Below are positions 13,830 through 15,124 of a stretch of 15,124 nucleotides of DNA, in pieces (position 1 is the first letter of the stretch; every line of letters starts with the position of its first letter). A model generated the notes under the pieces. The model was not told where the DNA came from, did no database searches, and was given only the letters and a program-made list of their open reading frames with translations. A program made the position numbers and the translations under genes. The stretch is from Candidatus Hodarchaeota archaeon (GTDB lineage Archaea; Asgardarchaeota; Heimdallarchaeia; Hodarchaeales; YT1-057), in NCBI GenBank assembly GCA_016839955.1, contig JAEOTI010000728.1:1-15124 (forward strand), written 5' to 3'.

Positions 13830-14351
13830 TTAAGTTTTGTATTTATCAAGATTATAGGAGGGTTCAACTGAGTAGAATTGAGAATGTTCAGGTCTGATAA
13901 AGACAATTATTTGAGGTATTTTTTGAGATAAATTTTCAATTAGTGAAGATATAGGTTTATAGGTTTTTTTATCTTTATATACACTTGGTTCATCTATTAT
14001 TAAGACTTGAGACTCATTTTGATCAAAGTATAAACTTAATCTTAGGATAAAATTGAGGACTTCTTTTTCTGAAGCTGAAATATGGTTTATTGAAATCAGA
14101 TTGCTCCCTTTATGGACAGTTAGGTTTTCAGAGGTTGAATTTACTACTCTTAAGTCTGATTTTATTAGTTCTAGATATTTGTTTGCTTTTCTACGAATTG
14201 GTTCAAGTCTATCAATTTTAGATTCATCATCAAACGCAGAAAAAATGAAAATAAATTCAGAAATAAGTTGTTTTTTTCTTTTTAGAATTGAAATTTGATC
14301 ATTAACTGCCTTAATTTGGCTTCTAAGAGTAGGATACTCTGCTTGTACTCC
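13830..14351 (-). pseudogene. C-terminal half of an SMC/Rad50-like ABC ATPase, 5' end missing
   Basis: An open frame of 173 residues ends with TAA at 13830 and has no convincing start; an in-frame TGA sits at its upstream edge (14352-14354). It begins inside a coiled-coil-like stretch (SQIKAVNDQISILKRKKQLI). It then shows a degenerate ABC signature (INHISASEKEVLNFI, about 88-102), Walker B VLIIDEPS (116-123) and the following IPQIIVFIRPEH strand. This is the order of the C-terminal head of SMC/Rad50-type ATPases. The Walker A half and most of the coiled coil are gone. It is a different protein from the main SMC: neither the signature nor the tail matches. The break coincides with the 5' break of the plus-strand surface-protein fragment, so one event probably cut both. 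Confidence 0.65.
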
Positions 14352-14353
14352 TC

Positions 14354-14962
14354 ATGTATAAAGTCATTGGAACCTATTATTCTGTGTCAAATTCATCACA
14401 ACTTCACGTATTATACGGTTCTTACTGGTACGTTGAAGATCATGATGACGAGGATTCTACCTACTGGATTCATGTCAATAAATCAACTGGGAATGAATGG
14501 GAACATATTGTTAACTCCAATTACTTTATCAACGGGATCAATCTCATTAAAGTGCGTATTTCTAATAATAATTCCCACTTCTTTGATACTATTCAGATTC
14601 AGGTGGTAGGACTACCACAGACTACCAGTCATCAATCTGAGCCTACAGCGACCACTGAACCTAGTAACGGAACTAATTCCACTTCACTCTCTACAATACC
14701 TCCCGAATTATTACCCATTATATTGGTCGTCAGTATAGTAGGTTCTATTATTCTCTTGAAGCTCAGGACAAGAATGAAAAAACAGAAAATACTTGAAGGG
14801 GTCACTAAAGACGATCACGATGTTAGTGATAAGATTTCAGACCTTAAGGGTACAATTGATAAGAAAAGTAGTGATCTAGAGCAACTACTAATAAAAGAGA
14901 AAGGAGAAGAATTTATTCCTGATGATAGTAAAAAATTCAGACCACGTCGGAGGAAGCGCTAA
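14354..14962 (+). CDS. C-terminal part of a membrane-anchored surface protein, probably 5' truncated
   Basis: The frame gives 202 residues from the first ATG (14354). That ATG has no Shine-Dalgarno sequence and no signal peptide, so the true start is probably lost. Residues 1-85 look like one beta-rich extracellular domain (STYWIHVNKSTGNEWEHIVN, then GINLIKVRISNN). A Ser/Thr/Pro-rich stalk follows (about 88-116), then a transmembrane helix (LLPIILVVSIVGSIILLKL, about 119-137). A charged cytoplasmic tail of about 65 residues ends in RPRRRKR. This layout is common in archaeal surface glycoproteins. The stop is four bases before the next plus-strand gene, so the pair was probably an operon. The 5' end abuts the head-to-head ABC fragment. 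Confidence 0.6.
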   Translation: MYKVIGTYYSVSNSSQLHVLYGSYWYVEDHDDEDSTYWIHVNKSTGNEWEHIVNSNYFINGINLIKVRISNNNSHFFDTIQIQVVGLPQTTSHQSEPTATTEPSNGTNSTSLSTIPPELLPIILVVSIVGSIILLKLRTRMKKQKILEGVTKDDHDVSDKISDLKGTIDKKSSDLEQLLIKEKGEEFIPDDSKKFRPRRRKR

Positions 14963-14966
14963 GACA

Positions 14967-15124
14967 ATGTTCAATAAATCAGTATTATCCATACTAGTTA
15001 TTATCTCCTTGTCTAGCGTGACTTCTTCATTAGCTGATGTTCCTTCATATACCGCTGACAAAGTCTGGATCATACTTCATTGGGTGGGTATTTCTTTGAT
15101 TATTGATACTAGATCTTCAACTAG
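14967..15124 (+). CDS. Start of a secreted or membrane protein, cut by the window edge
   Basis: ATG at 14967 begins a product with a clear Sec signal peptide: MFNKSVLSILVIISLSSVTS, then SLA before a likely cleavage site at ADV. A GGAGG motif lies about 13 bases upstream, inside the end of the preceding gene. Only 52 residues are visible and the frame is open at the right edge. The mature part (DVPSYTADKVWIILHWVGIS) is too short to identify. Close spacing with the surface-protein fragment suggests a shared envelope function. Confidence 0.55.
   Translation, partial: MFNKSVLSILVIISLSSVTSSLADVPSYTADKVWIILHWVGISLIIDTRSST

Noticed and set aside
14295..14609. Alternative plus-strand frame at the surface-protein start
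   Set aside because: It overlaps the surface-protein frame, which has the stalk, membrane helix and basic tail; the alternative has none of these.
1..15124. CRISPR array, tRNA, rRNA or insertion-sequence ends
   Set aside because: No regularly spaced repeats, no tRNA-like cloverleaf, no rRNA-like sequence and no transposase or terminal inverted repeats were seen by eye.

Overview
The window is AT-rich (roughly one third G+C by eye) and looks archaeal, most likely from an Asgard-type archaeon. TTG and GTG starts are frequent, and several are backed by good archaeal Shine-Dalgarno sequences. There is a surface protein with a Ser/Thr-rich stalk and a C-terminal membrane anchor. An SMC protein and a kleisin-like protein resemble eukaryotic Smc5/6 and Nse4 more than Smc/ScpA. 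The lineage call is inference; no marker gene such as rRNA is present.

The core is a block of nine minus-strand genes from about 13,098 down to 1,931. The first three (449, 367 and 488 codons) encode large, mostly helical proteins that I do not recognise. After a 284-bp gap come a AAA+ ATPase, a 1054-residue Smc5/6-like SMC ATPase, a protein with three winged helices, an Nse4-like kleisin, a tandem winged-helix protein resembling the Nse1/Nse3 (KITE) family, and a zinc-motif plus tandem winged-helix protein. Spacing is mostly under 60 bp, so each half is probably one operon. The best reading is a compact archaeal Smc5/6-type DNA-handling complex: SMC homodimer, kleisin bridge and KITE subunits. 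The linked AAA+ ATPase and three unknown proteins are candidate loaders, remodelers or regulators.

The flanks are decayed accessory DNA. Left of the core (1-1,720) are the end of a membrane protein, a 49-codon gene, a frameshifted ~110-residue gene, a HEPN/MtlR-like protein with an intact RX4H motif, a possible frameshifted gene that overlaps its start, and a truncated N-terminus of an HNH-type restriction-endonuclease-like family. Right of the core (13,250-15,124) are a second, frameshifted member of that same family, the C-terminal half of an SMC/Rad50-like ABC ATPase, the C-terminal part of a surface protein and the start of a secreted protein. The ABC and surface-protein fragments meet head to head with both 5' ends missing, which marks a deletion or assembly breakpoint near 14,350.

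The paralogous HNH-like remnants bracket the Smc5/6-like module in the same orientation. The module therefore seems to sit in a plastic, defence-island-like locus, although its own genes are intact.
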